Below, in pieces: positions 56,026-64,000 of a stretch of 64,000 nucleotides of DNA. The stretch lies in contig MU867101.1 in the NCBI GenBank assembly GCA_033725935.1, positions 186,001 to 250,000 of the forward strand, read 5' to 3'. This DNA comes from Cladorrhinum sp. PSN259 (Eukaryota; Ascomycota; Sordariomycetes; Sordariales; Podosporaceae). The stretch's first letter is position 1, and each line of letters starts with the position of its first letter. Made by a program: the position numbers and the translations under genes. A model generated the notes under the pieces. That model did not search any database. It had not been told where the DNA came from and saw only the letters and a list, made by a program, of their open reading frames with translations.

Positions 56026-56719
56026 GTGCTTGACAAGCAGGAGGCGAGGGGTAATGATGGGCTTTGAGTGATGGGTGGTTTTTTGTTTTTGTATATTGTT
56101 TTGTGTTTGGTCTTGGATATATACTACCAGTTATGGAAGAACAATCAGTTTGTACAGTTTGATGTTTGATGCCTCCTGTCTGCTTGTCTGTCTGTTGATC
56201 ATCAGGTGATAAAGGGACCGAGAGAACCATAGGAGTTGGAGGGATGATCCCATCCCCATTCAGAGATGTGCGTCCCCCAAGCCCCACTCACAAAGCTTAG
56301 CTTCTGCCTAACCCATCTGTTTTACGACTTCTGATTGGTTGATCACACTCACATTTCCGTGCTGCGGAATCCGACGTCATCCTCCCCCACTTTTCACCGA
56401 TCTCCCGAGCTTTCAACAAACGAGCAAACCAGGAGTTTCAGAGTTCTCAAAAGGCCGTGAGGGTGCATAACAAAGACAAATGAACTGCTCACTGACTAGT
56501 CCTAACGGCCGATAGCTTTCAATTTCAAATTCAGTTTTCTCCATTCCTACCCTGGCTTATTACACCATATCACAAGCTTGACTTCCGCGTCTCTGTTCAT
56601 CAAACTTTCAACCCTCCCAAATACGATATCATCTATTGAACGGGCAATAACTTTCACATAAAACCACCCATCTACCTACCACCTCCATCTCCCAACCGAC
56701 TGACAGACCCAAAGCGACA
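56026..56719. other. Intergenic, nothing recognised
   Basis: 3' flank of the amine oxidase and promoter of the next gene. Confidence 0.5.
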
Positions 56720-57808
56720 ATGTCAATCCCAACCCCTCTAGATCCCCCCGATTCCCCCACGCCCTCAATCCCCGGTACGCCAACAAGCACAACCACCTCC
56801 CTCTCTGCCCTCTCAACAACAGCCATCAAGGACGGCCACCGCGGCCACAGCACCTCAACTTCGAACCCATTCATTCACGGGCACAATCCGAGACAGCAAG
56901 AAGCAGAACAGCGAGCCGACCGCATCTCCCGCCTGCCTGGGCTCTCTTCCATCGCTTCACGATTTCCTGGCGCCGGCGCAGCGGGTTCAAGACCAGGAAC
57001 GGGAAACACGAATCCAAATGCAGGTGCAATTCCCACGGCTTATTTCGATGCGTCAGGGACGCCAGTCGTTCTGAGCAAAATGAGTACGGTCGGCAGCGCG
57101 AGCGCAACGGCCGAGGACGCGAGTGTCGGATCTCTAGGCGGGAGGAGCCAGACCACTATGGGAACGGGCGGTACCGAGACGCAGGAGATGGATATGGATG
57201 CCGATCAGGAAGAACGGGATTTCATGGAGGACGATGAGGACATGAATATGGACGACCACGACGAAGACAATGACGGGAATGAGAGCTTGGTGGGGTTCGG
57301 CGAGGGAGCTGGGTCTACGATATCGGGGCCGGTTTATACGCGCCGGGCGGGCATGTTGAGGAGGGAGGATAGTGGGATGAGTTCAAGTGATGCGCAGCAA
57401 AGGGAAGGGGGGACGCCGGTGAGTGTGAGTGCCATGCAGGAGAGGAGGGAGGCTAGGATGGTTGATGGTGTTTCTCTGGGTGCAAATACAAATGTGTTCG
57501 TGGATACCAGTTTGAGAGGACCTGTTGTTGCTAGTAGCACTGGGATGGGCGGAGGAGGGATACAGCAGGCTACAATGAGTGGGATTAGGGAGACGCAGCA
57601 GCCTGGTAGTCATCAGCATGTTTTGCAACATCAGAGGAGGGAGGTGCAGGGACAAGGGCAGAGCCCGAGTGGGCGGGAGGCGGCCGAGAGGATATTGAGT
57701 GAACGGCTGGGAGGGGCTGGTGGGACGGGGGGTACGGCGCTGGAGCAGAGTCAAGGGCAAGGTGGGCAGGGTGAGAGGTTGGGGAGATTCTTTTTTGAGG
57801 GGCGTTGA
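56720..57808 (+). CDS. Low-complexity, largely disordered protein, unknown function
   Basis: 362 residues in one exon, ATG in ACAATGTC. N-terminus is Pro/Ser/Thr-rich (PTPLDPPDSPTPSIPGTPT); then SNPFIHGHNPRQQEAEQRADRISRLPGLSSIASRF, IPTAYFDASGTPVVLSKMSTVGSAS, an acidic stretch (about residues 155-195, DMDADQEERDFMEDDEDMNMDD), GFGEGAGSTISGPVYTRRAGM and a Gly/Gln-rich tail with REAAERILSERL. The ordered islands look conserved, which supports a real gene. No domain recognised; probably nuclear or scaffold-like by composition (inference). Confidence 0.75.
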   Translation: MSIPTPLDPPDSPTPSIPGTPTSTTTSLSALSTTAIKDGHRGHSTSTSNPFIHGHNPRQQEAEQRADRISRLPGLSSIASRFPGAGAAGSRPGTGNTNPNAGAIPTAYFDASGTPVVLSKMSTVGSASATAEDASVGSLGGRSQTTMGTGGTETQEMDMDADQEERDFMEDDEDMNMDDHDEDNDGNESLVGFGEGAGSTISGPVYTRRAGMLRREDSGMSSSDAQQREGGTPVSVSAMQERREARMVDGVSLGANTNVFVDTSLRGPVVASSTGMGGGGIQQATMSGIRETQQPGSHQHVLQHQRREVQGQGQSPSGREAAERILSERLGGAGGTGGTALEQSQGQGGQGERLGRFFFEGR

Positions 57809-58544
57809 GTGGACAATGAGAGTTTAATTTTATTTTTATTTTTTTGGGTTGGGCGCTTCTAAAGGGAATGGATTTTTGGGAGGAGATATTGCTCATGTTT
57901 TTTTACGGCTGGCCTTTCTGTTGGGTTTTCATATCAGGATTCCATGTGTAAGATTATTACCTTGGGAGATTTGAAGACAGTGTAATTCAAGGATTTCCTG
58001 TTTTTTTTTCTTCTTTTTTCTCAATCGGCACTTCTGTATCCTTTATATCTCGTTCAATTCTTTTTTTTTTTTTTTTACCACAGGACAAGACTGCGGAGTG
58101 TGTAAAACTCATTTGACACCTTTTTCACCTCTTCCCACACATCCTAATATACGAGCAAAGTGGAAAGAAAGAAAACAGTTTGTGTGTTGCTATCCGGCCC
58201 CGCGCGTCGCATTTGGGTGTACGTATATAACCGACTCGTTCTACAGCAATATACTTTCCCCGTCTGTGAACCAGTCAAGGACATTCACTGACCAACGGGA
58301 ATTCCACATCATGAAACATCAAAACTGCCATGTAATTGCCTTATCGAAGTATAATTACCTACACCTCACAATTGTAGTAGCCTACCATGTTTTGATATCC
58401 CCACCTCCCCCCCCCCTCCCCCAAAAAAATAACTCCAATAACTCCAGGCAATGATATGATCAGCCGCGGAACAAAATAATTGGAAAATGTTCCCTATCAG
58501 CAAATATCCCTTGGTATCGAAATATCAAAAATCCCCTTTCCACT
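57809..58544. other. Convergent intergenic region with T and C tracts
   Basis: T tracts at 57997-58020 and 58062-58077, C tract near 58408-58422. No gene. Confidence 0.5.
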
Positions 58545-59843
58545 TTAAATCTCAACAGCCTTCTTGGCTGCAGTCTTTTGCTTCCTAAGTGTAGCCTTGC
58601 GCGCCGAAATCTCCTTGTCGAGTTTCTCATCGTTGCTTTTAGGCACCACCTTCTTTACCTTCTTCTTGGGTCGCTCTTCCTTTGCAGGTGCAGCATCCTC
58701 GGTGGCCAACTCGGGCTCGGCATCGAGCGACTTGCGCTTCTTGCCAATGTTGGGCTTCTCGCCGCTGGTGATAGCCTTTTGTTGTTTCTTGCCGGGGAGC
58801 GCACTGGGAACCTCCTGTCCATTAGGAACAACCTTGCTCTCGTCCAACCACAACTCGTCGGTCTGGTAAAGAGGAAGGGCAGCCGTCTCGGGGCCCTTGA
58901 TGTAGAAACTGCGAACGTTCTTCCACTTCTGGGGAACGAATCGCTCAACAACCTCGCCAACCACAGTCTTGATGTTGTCGGCCAACTGCTCGGGTTCCCA
59001 GCTTGCGTAGCCAACCTTGATGGCGGTGTTGGTGGATGGGGTCAAATGGACGAGGGCGGCGCCAATAGCCTTCTGAACTTCGGTAATAATCTCGGGAACG
59101 GGGCGGGCGTTGACGTTCTCGGTGGGGTCTCGCTTGGCCTTCTTACCCTTGGGCGCGGGGGGTCTCTTGCCATCAACTTTCTCGCGACGAGCCATCAGGG
59201 TAACTGGGACCGGGCGCTTTGAGGTGGACTTGTAGAAAGTCTTGCCGAGAGCCTTAGGCAGGCGGTTGATAATCCTATCGTCGGCCAGGAAAACGTCGTG
59301 TTCGCTGAAGAGCTTGCGCTGGGCCTCGTATGCCTTGAACTTGGCCTTAAGATGGCTAAGGTCGATAACTCTGCCAATCTTCTTGCGAAGGTCCTCGGGG
59401 AACTCCTCGGCGACCGCATTCTTGTAGAAACGCTGGGGGTCGGCCGTTATTATGCAAACACTGATCTCTTCGCTGTTGTTGAGGGAGTGGGGGAGGACGA
59501 TCTTTGCTGGTTGAAGGCCTGTCAATTGTTAGTGTTGGACTTGACTCGTGCATTGACATGATCCGCCTCTGCTTCCTCCCTAACTCCGACCTCCTAGTCA
59601 AAACTGGATGAACGTACGGTTGGAATCGTGAATGTGGTTCTTGGTGGTAAGAGTGAGCCAAACGGGAGTCTCAGCGACGACAGTCTCCTCGTCGGCGAGA
59701 AGGTTCTGTTTGCCATCCTTGGGTGGGGTGGTAGCGGCCTTCTTGATGTGAGCGACGAGTGCCTTGCAGGCCTTGAGGGTCTGCTCTGGATTGACAGGGA
59801 CCGAAGTCTCGGTCGCCTTGGCGATAGCAGTTGATGGCGACAT
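58545..59843 (-). CDS. Ribosomal L1-domain ribosome-biogenesis protein (Cic1/Utp30 type)
   Basis: Nucleolar factor of ribosome assembly. Exons 59843-59618 and 59518-58545 flank a 99-base intron (GTACGT..ACAG) and give 399 residues. The L1 fold is visible as PEQTLKACKALVAHIKK, VWLTLTTKNHIHDSNRLQPAKIVLPHSLN across the splice, ISVCIITADPQRFYK, HDVFLADDRIINRLPKALGKTFYKSTSKRPVPV and the second half AALVHLTPSTNTAIKVG. The C-terminus is a long Lys/Ala-rich tail typical of these factors (KKRKSLDAEPE.., RPKKKVKKVVPK). In yeast Cic1/Nsa3 acts in pre-60S and Utp30 in pre-ribosome assembly; I cannot separate the two by eye, though the length favours Cic1. Confidence 0.9.
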
Positions 59844-61103
59844 TTTTGAAGAAATTATTGAGGTTGGGATGTGGTAGCAGTGTTGTCGTCAAAGCGGTCG
59901 CTGGTCGCAATTAACAAAGTGCTGCAAACCTGCATTGCCATACTTTTTTACTGGGTCCTCCAAGATTTTTGGGTCTCGGACAAACAAGATTTTCCGCTTA
60001 TCTTATCAGTCGACGCCAGCGGCAACTCCCGGCAAACATGGACACCCTAGTCACCTTCCAGATCTGAGGTACGGATACTGTAGGTAGGTGGAGCTTTTGA
60101 ACGTGGGGTCACGAACAGAAGTTGATTGATAATTGCATTGCAGATATCGTTCCAGACTGTCGAACCATATTAATCTTTACAAATTCCGTGAATGCCCCTA
60201 GGGCTCCGTTAGCATGCACTGCATGGTACCTGTGGTTCGAAGTCAATTATCTCAACCAAACACCAAATGCGGAAATACCAGTGAAAAGGCTTTTTGAAGG
60301 TCTCAACTCGCTACATGTCTATACCGACAATACTTCGCTTCTTATGTTAAAACCCGATTGCTTGTACTACTGAATGAGCAAAACCACACACTCAAAAACA
60401 CCCACATACCCACACAACCAAGAAGGCTTCCAAAACAAAAGCTCACAAAGCCATCTGACCCTTCTGATTAGATGGGCAAGCCTAAAAGAAAAAGCCAAAA
60501 GAGTATGTGGAAAGAGTGGTGGTGGAAGTCCTTGCTTGGTTGCTTGCCTTCCTTCCTGAGTGGAAGGGAGGGTATACGGCAATATATACGTAAAAAGAAA
60601 GATTGGTTCTAAGAGGGTGTTCTTTCATATGGCTACCGTAAGCCACACAGCTACGCGAGCCACGTAGACAGCCATGAGCCCATTGCCCCGAAATGGGCCA
60701 ATCCACCAATTCACTACAATCTAATTCTTAAACGTTTGTTGGCGTGGTACACGCCCCACTCAGAAAGAAGTTGCAAGGTGGGTTACATGCCTCATTCATT
60801 CTTTCCTATGCCTATTTCACTTACTTGTACGCCTGTTCAGCTTCTATTGATGTATTCCTAACTCCTTTCTACGCTTGTTTAGCTGCTGTTAATGCATCCC
60901 TAACTCTTTTCTACGCTTGTTCAGCTTCTGTTGATCCATTCCTGACTCCTTTCTACGCCTATTTCACTTACTTGTACGCCTGTTCAGTTTCTGGCGTATT
61001 TTATTCCTGCTTAAACTGTCCCATATAATATTATACATTGATATCTGCAATCATCAGCGCCTACTACCTTGCTCCCATTCTCTCCCATAACCTGGCTGGA
61101 TCT
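59844..61103. other. Intergenic with minisatellite
   Basis: Promoter of the L1-domain gene, then sequence without a supported gene. A minisatellite lies at 60810-60987. Confidence 0.5.
60810..60987. repeat. Minisatellite: 42-base unit bounded by a 31-base direct repeat
   Basis: Three diverged copies of a 42-base unit (core TTCTACGCTTGTTCAGCTTC) fill the interval. A 31-base sequence beginning GCCTATTTCACTTACTTG occurs identically at 60810-60840 and 60957-60987. The repeat keeps one plus-strand frame open (FYACSASVD units), but a coding role is not supported. Confidence 0.75.
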
Positions 61104-63998
61104 TTACGTTCTAGCCGGAATATCCTCCATATCATCCATATCACTGCTCAGCGCACCAGCATCATCCCCATGATCCCGCCCACTGAATCTCCTCTTCTTC
61201 CTAGCTGCCCTTTCCCTCTTCTTCAATGACGCTCCAGACCAGAGCTGCCCATCTGCACCAGAAGACGAAAGACGACGCTTCTTGGAGGAACGCTTAACGC
61301 TATCAGGCTGCTCCTGAGAAGGCGTCGGCCGGGCAGGAGACTGAGGAATAACAACAGCAGTAGATTCCTGATTACGCGCGGCGCTGGCGCTGGCAGCTGC
61401 AGTATGAACACTCGCAGCCACACTAGCTGACCTCTCGCGTCTTCTAGTCCTAGAAGCCTCTGCCACAATGCTTGGCGAAGGAGGGACAGGAATACCGTTA
61501 AAAGTAGGTGAAATCTGCGAAACGATATCAGGTGTCGTAGCTTCTTCTTCCTCTTCCTCTTCCTCTTCCTCTTCCTCTTCCTCTTCCTCTTCCTCTTCGT
61601 CATCACTGATGGCCTGAGCGGGTGTCTTGATCTTCTTGCCCTCAACCGATGGCCTGGCCTTCTTGACATTCTTGACAGAACTGCGCCGATTGCCGGTATT
61701 GTTCTTACTGACTGAACCATCAGAAGACTGGCCGTCATCAAACTCCAACTCGGTCCCGAAATTGCCTTCCTTCTTGTACATCTGACCCAAATATTTAGCA
61801 CATTCCTTGACCGTCTTGTCCTTGTAGTCAGGAATCGTCTGTTTCAGTCGACCCCAAACAACAACAAGCGCCTGCCGCTCATATTGTTTCTCAAAGTCAA
61901 TATCGACAATGTTCTTCCACGCAATGTCACGCTCGTGTTCCCAGCCGCCCTTGTAGATGGCACAAACCAGCTCATTTTTCTGCACCGGACCAATCTTTCT
62001 CAGGTCGCGGCGAGCCTTCCTGATTCGCCAGCCATTGTTTCCCGCGGGCAATAAAGTCACCACCTGATCCCTATCAGCAATGGGCTCGGCATCTTTGAGA
62101 CGTTTCCATTTCTCCTGGCATTGCAAGCGACTTCTGGTACGTCCCATTTCGTCGCTGATGAGCTGCCAGCTGACCAAATCCTCAGCGTTGAGCACCGTAT
62201 TTCCTTCCTCATCAAGTTTGTCCTGAATTTTCTGTAGGGCATTTTGATGTACCTCTTTTAATTTTTCCTCTTCCTCAACGGACCATTGATCGGTGTTGAC
62301 GGTGCCGCGACACACCACATAGTTCCTCCACCTGTCTCGAATATCATCGGGATGGCGGTTGACAATGCTGCCAATCTTGACCCACGAATTTCCATGTTTT
62401 TTCACGAGCTCAGCTAACTCGTCGTCCTGTTCGGCCGACCACTTGCCACGCGCAACAAAGTTGTGAAAGTTTTTGCGGCACCAGAGGATCAATTTTTTAC
62501 GAGGGCGGGTAGGACAACACTCCACGACGAGGCTCCAGAGTTTTTGATGGGCCTCCTTGACGGCGACTTTGCTTTGGGGGTTCTCGTGGATAATCTTGTT
62601 CACTTGTTCCTGCGTCATACCCTCGTTCTCGCGGAAGCGTTGAACAGCTCTTTTGATCTGCTTGATCTCGCCCTCAGTCATGAGACCCGTCTTGTACTCT
62701 GAAACTGGTCCAAGTCCCTCCTCAGGCTCGTCCCCCAATTCGTTCTCGGCGACAGGCGCGGCCTTCTTGGACTTGGTCTGTTTTTGTGAAGATTTTTGAC
62801 TGAGCTTTCTCGTGGTTTTCGACTTCTTGCTGCTTGTGACTGGAGTGGGTTCCGGGACGGCCTCGACTTCATCAATATCACTCTCTGAAACTGGTCCGAG
62901 TCCCTCCTCAGGCTCGTCCCGCAATTCGTTCTCGGCGACAGGCGCGGCCTTCTTGGACTTGGTCGGTTTTTGTGAAGATTTTTTATTGGGCTTTATCGTA
63001 GCTTTCGACTTCCTGCTGCTTGTGACTGGAGTGGGTTCCGGAACGGCCTTGACTTCATCAATATCAGTTTCAGTTGCAGCTTCAGCTAGCGGCACTAGTC
63101 GACTATTTTGTCGACTATTTTTGCCTGATTTGTGGGAAGCCTTTTGGGACGATTTCTTGCCAGCTGTGGTTGGAGGTTCCGAGGCGGCCGTCGGCTGGCT
63201 GAGAGAAGCACTCTCAAGGCGGGTCTCGCCTTGCTCTTCCTCCTCCTTCTCCTTCTCTTCCTCCTCCTTCTCTTCCTCCTCCTTCTCTTCCTCCTCCTTC
63301 TCTTCCTCCTCCTTCTCTTCCTCCTCATTCTCTTCCTCCTCATTCTCTTCCTCCTCATCATCACCACTGTGCTCCGGGTAGTTTTCACGGTATCTTACAC
63401 CATGGTCATCATCGGTAGGCTTAGGCAGCTCGGGCAGTGACGAATTTGACACGGTGGGCGATGCGGGCTCTTGATGTGCACTCCATGAACCTGCAAAGGT
63501 GGTTCCATTATGAACCGGAACTGACATTTGACCTACACTCTCCTCATCCACCTCCTCATGTCTGGTAGAATTCAACTGGGTTTCATCCTCATCATCTGGG
63601 GGAGGAGCTTTGATCATAAAATGTGCATCCTCGTCACTCTGATACTCTTCAAGTTCGCCCGACCATTGCGAAGCTTGAGGGCGTTCGTCCATAACTTCAG
63701 CAACCTCACTTCCCTTGCTTCTCCTCCCCTTTTTCTTCTTTTTTGCAGACGTTGTAGAATGCGGTTTTTCTTGTTCGTCTTCCTCTACAGGTATCTGGGG
63801 AGCAAATCCTCGCGCGGCCAACAAGGCAAACCGAGGTGTTGTCGTCGATGGAGATTCAGGAACAGGTGCGTCTTCCTCTGCCACTACGGAAATTTCTGAA
63901 TGCCGCTTGGATTTTCTCTTGCCTTTCTTCTTGTTCGGCCTGATTTCAGAAAATTCTGGTTGGGTGGAGGGCCCTGCGAAAGGAGAAGGTGATCGCTG
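61104..63998 (-). CDS. Reb1/TTF1-like Myb-domain DNA-binding protein, 5' end outside window
   Basis: The frame is open from the right window edge to the stop at 61104, about 964 residues visible. N-terminal Lys/Arg-rich NKKKGKRKSKR and AKKKKKGRR stretches look like nuclear signals. A Glu-rich tract (63236-63360), two ~63-residue near-identical repeats (DIDEV.AVPEPTPVTSS to EPEEGLGPVSE) and then the DNA-binding part follow: KWSAEQDDELAELVKKHGNSWVKIGSIVNRHPDDIRDRWRNYV (about 62445-62305), a second SANT/Myb unit WSVEEEEKLKEV..WQLISDEMGRTRSRLQCQEKWKRL and a third-like unit with RDIAWKNIVDI. Another Glu tract and a basic tail close the protein. Reb1/TTF1 proteins bind rDNA and stop RNA polymerase I; here this is family inference. 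Confidence 0.88.
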   Translation of the reverse strand, partial: QRSPSPFAGPSTQPEFSEIRPNKKKGKRKSKRHSEISVVAEEDAPVPESPSTTTPRFALLAARGFAPQIPVEEDEQEKPHSTTSAKKKKKGRRSKGSEVAEVMDERPQASQWSGELEEYQSDEDAHFMIKAPPPDDEDETQLNSTRHEEVDEESVGQMSVPVHNGTTFAGSWSAHQEPASPTVSNSSLPELPKPTDDDHGVRYRENYPEHSGDDEEEENEEEENEEEEKEEEEKEEEEKEEEEKEEEEKEKEEEEQGETRLESASLSQPTAASEPPTTAGKKSSQKASHKSGKNSRQNSRLVPLAEAATETDIDEVKAVPEPTPVTSSRKSKATIKPNKKSSQKPTKSKKAAPVAENELRDEPEEGLGPVSESDIDEVEAVPEPTPVTSSKKSKTTRKLSQKSSQKQTKSKKAAPVAENELGDEPEEGLGPVSEYKTGLMTEGEIKQIKRAVQRFRENEGMTQEQVNKIIHENPQSKVAVKEAHQKLWSLVVECCPTRPRKKLILWCRKNFHNFVARGKWSAEQDDELAELVKKHGNSWVKIGSIVNRHPDDIRDRWRNYVVCRGTVNTDQWSVEEEEKLKEVHQNALQKIQDKLDEEGNTVLNAEDLVSWQLISDEMGRTRSRLQCQEKWKRLKDAEPIADRDQVVTLLPAGNNGWRIRKARRDLRKIGPVQKNELVCAIYKGGWEHERDIAWKNIVDIDFEKQYERQALVVVWGRLKQTIPDYKDKTVKECAKYLGQMYKKEGNFGTELEFDDGQSSDGSVSKNNTGNRRSSVKNVKKARPSVEGKKIKTPAQAISDDEEEEEEEEEEEEEEEEEEEATTPDIVSQISPTFNGIPVPPSPSIVAEASRTRRRERSASVAASVHTAAASASAARNQESTAVVIPQSPARPTPSQEQPDSVKRSSKKRRLSSSGADGQLWSGASLKKRERAARKKRRFSGRDHGDDAGALSSDMDDMEDIPART
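61541..61598. repeat. In-frame CTTCCT hexanucleotide repeat (poly-Glu)
   Basis: About ten tandem copies of TTCCTC/CTTCCT inside the Reb1-like gene, encoding a run of Glu on the minus strand. Confidence 0.85.
62695..63085 (-). repeat. Intragenic tandem duplication of about 63 codons
   Basis: Two adjacent copies of the same coding segment: the copy nearer the N-terminus starts ETDIDEVKAVPEPTPVTSS, the other ESDIDEVEAVPEPTPVTSS, and both end AENEL.DEPEEGLGPVSE. Nucleotide identity is high apart from scattered changes. Confidence 0.85.
63236..63360. repeat. In-frame 15-base repeat (EEEKE units)
   Basis: Tandem CTCCTCCTTCTCTTC-type units with diverged ends (AAC/ATT for the Lys codon), encoding Glu-rich EEEKE/EEENE on the minus strand. 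Confidence 0.85.
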
Positions 63999-64000
63999 AT

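Overview
The window looks like nuclear DNA of a filamentous ascomycete (Pezizomycotina, most likely a sordariomycete). Reasons: genes are split by short introns of about 50-130 bases with GTRNGT donors, CTRAC-like branch sites and YAG acceptors; genes stand alone on both strands with polypyrimidine-rich leaders; and the gene set includes an ascomycete laccase, a HET-domain protein, a NACHT-type STAND protein, an SFH5-type Sec14 protein and a Reb1/TTF1-type Myb factor. I rebuilt exon structures by hand from splice motifs and reading phase; none has transcript support here.

Layout, left to right. 0-6 kb: 3' part of a laccase, then a large Gln/Pro-rich protein with five repeated Cys modules. 6-8.7 kb: almost empty, with one small candidate reading frame. 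8.8-11.1 kb: an M13 (neprilysin-like) metallopeptidase. 11.9-12.8 kb: a decayed repeat-family gene. 13.6-17.2 kb: biotin synthase, convergent with a HET-domain gene 37 bases away, followed by a decayed protein-kinase-like gene. 18.4-26.3 kb: SFH5, a secreted Cys-containing protein, a Cys-rich single-pass membrane protein, a pepsin-type aspartic protease with an odd repeated propeptide, and a small double-psi beta-barrel secreted protein. 26.3-30.9 kb: sparse, with a small secreted/GPI-like candidate and a CCHC zinc-finger repeat protein. 31.0-34.3 kb: the NACHT protein. 36.0-44.5 kb: mitochondrial ribosomal protein S16, an uncertain CxxC protein locus, a GMC oxidoreductase, a glyoxalase-fold (VOC) protein and an unknown C2H2-like protein. 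46.3-47.9 kb: a decayed multi-pass membrane protein gene. 48.4-51.6 kb: a SET-domain protein with a signal-like N-terminus, a structured patch with tRNA-like pol III boxes, and a stand-alone cellobiose-dehydrogenase-type cytochrome. 52.1-64 kb: a conserved membrane-anchored protein, a copper amine oxidase, a low-complexity protein, a ribosomal L1-domain biogenesis factor (Cic1/Utp30 type), a minisatellite, and the 3' part of a Reb1/TTF1-like Myb protein that runs off the right edge.

There is no obvious biosynthetic cluster. The coherent themes are secreted oxidoreduction (laccase, GMC oxidoreductase, stand-alone cytochrome; amine oxidase is intracellular), secreted or surface Cys-rich proteins, and nonself-recognition families (HET, NACHT) beside decaying copies of expanded fungal gene families. 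The most unusual items are the IINPL/Kex2-like repeats fused to the aspartic protease, the hairpin/tRNA-like patch at 50.0-50.16 kb, the stand-alone cytochrome, the SET protein with a secretory-type leader and the CCHC-repeat protein.
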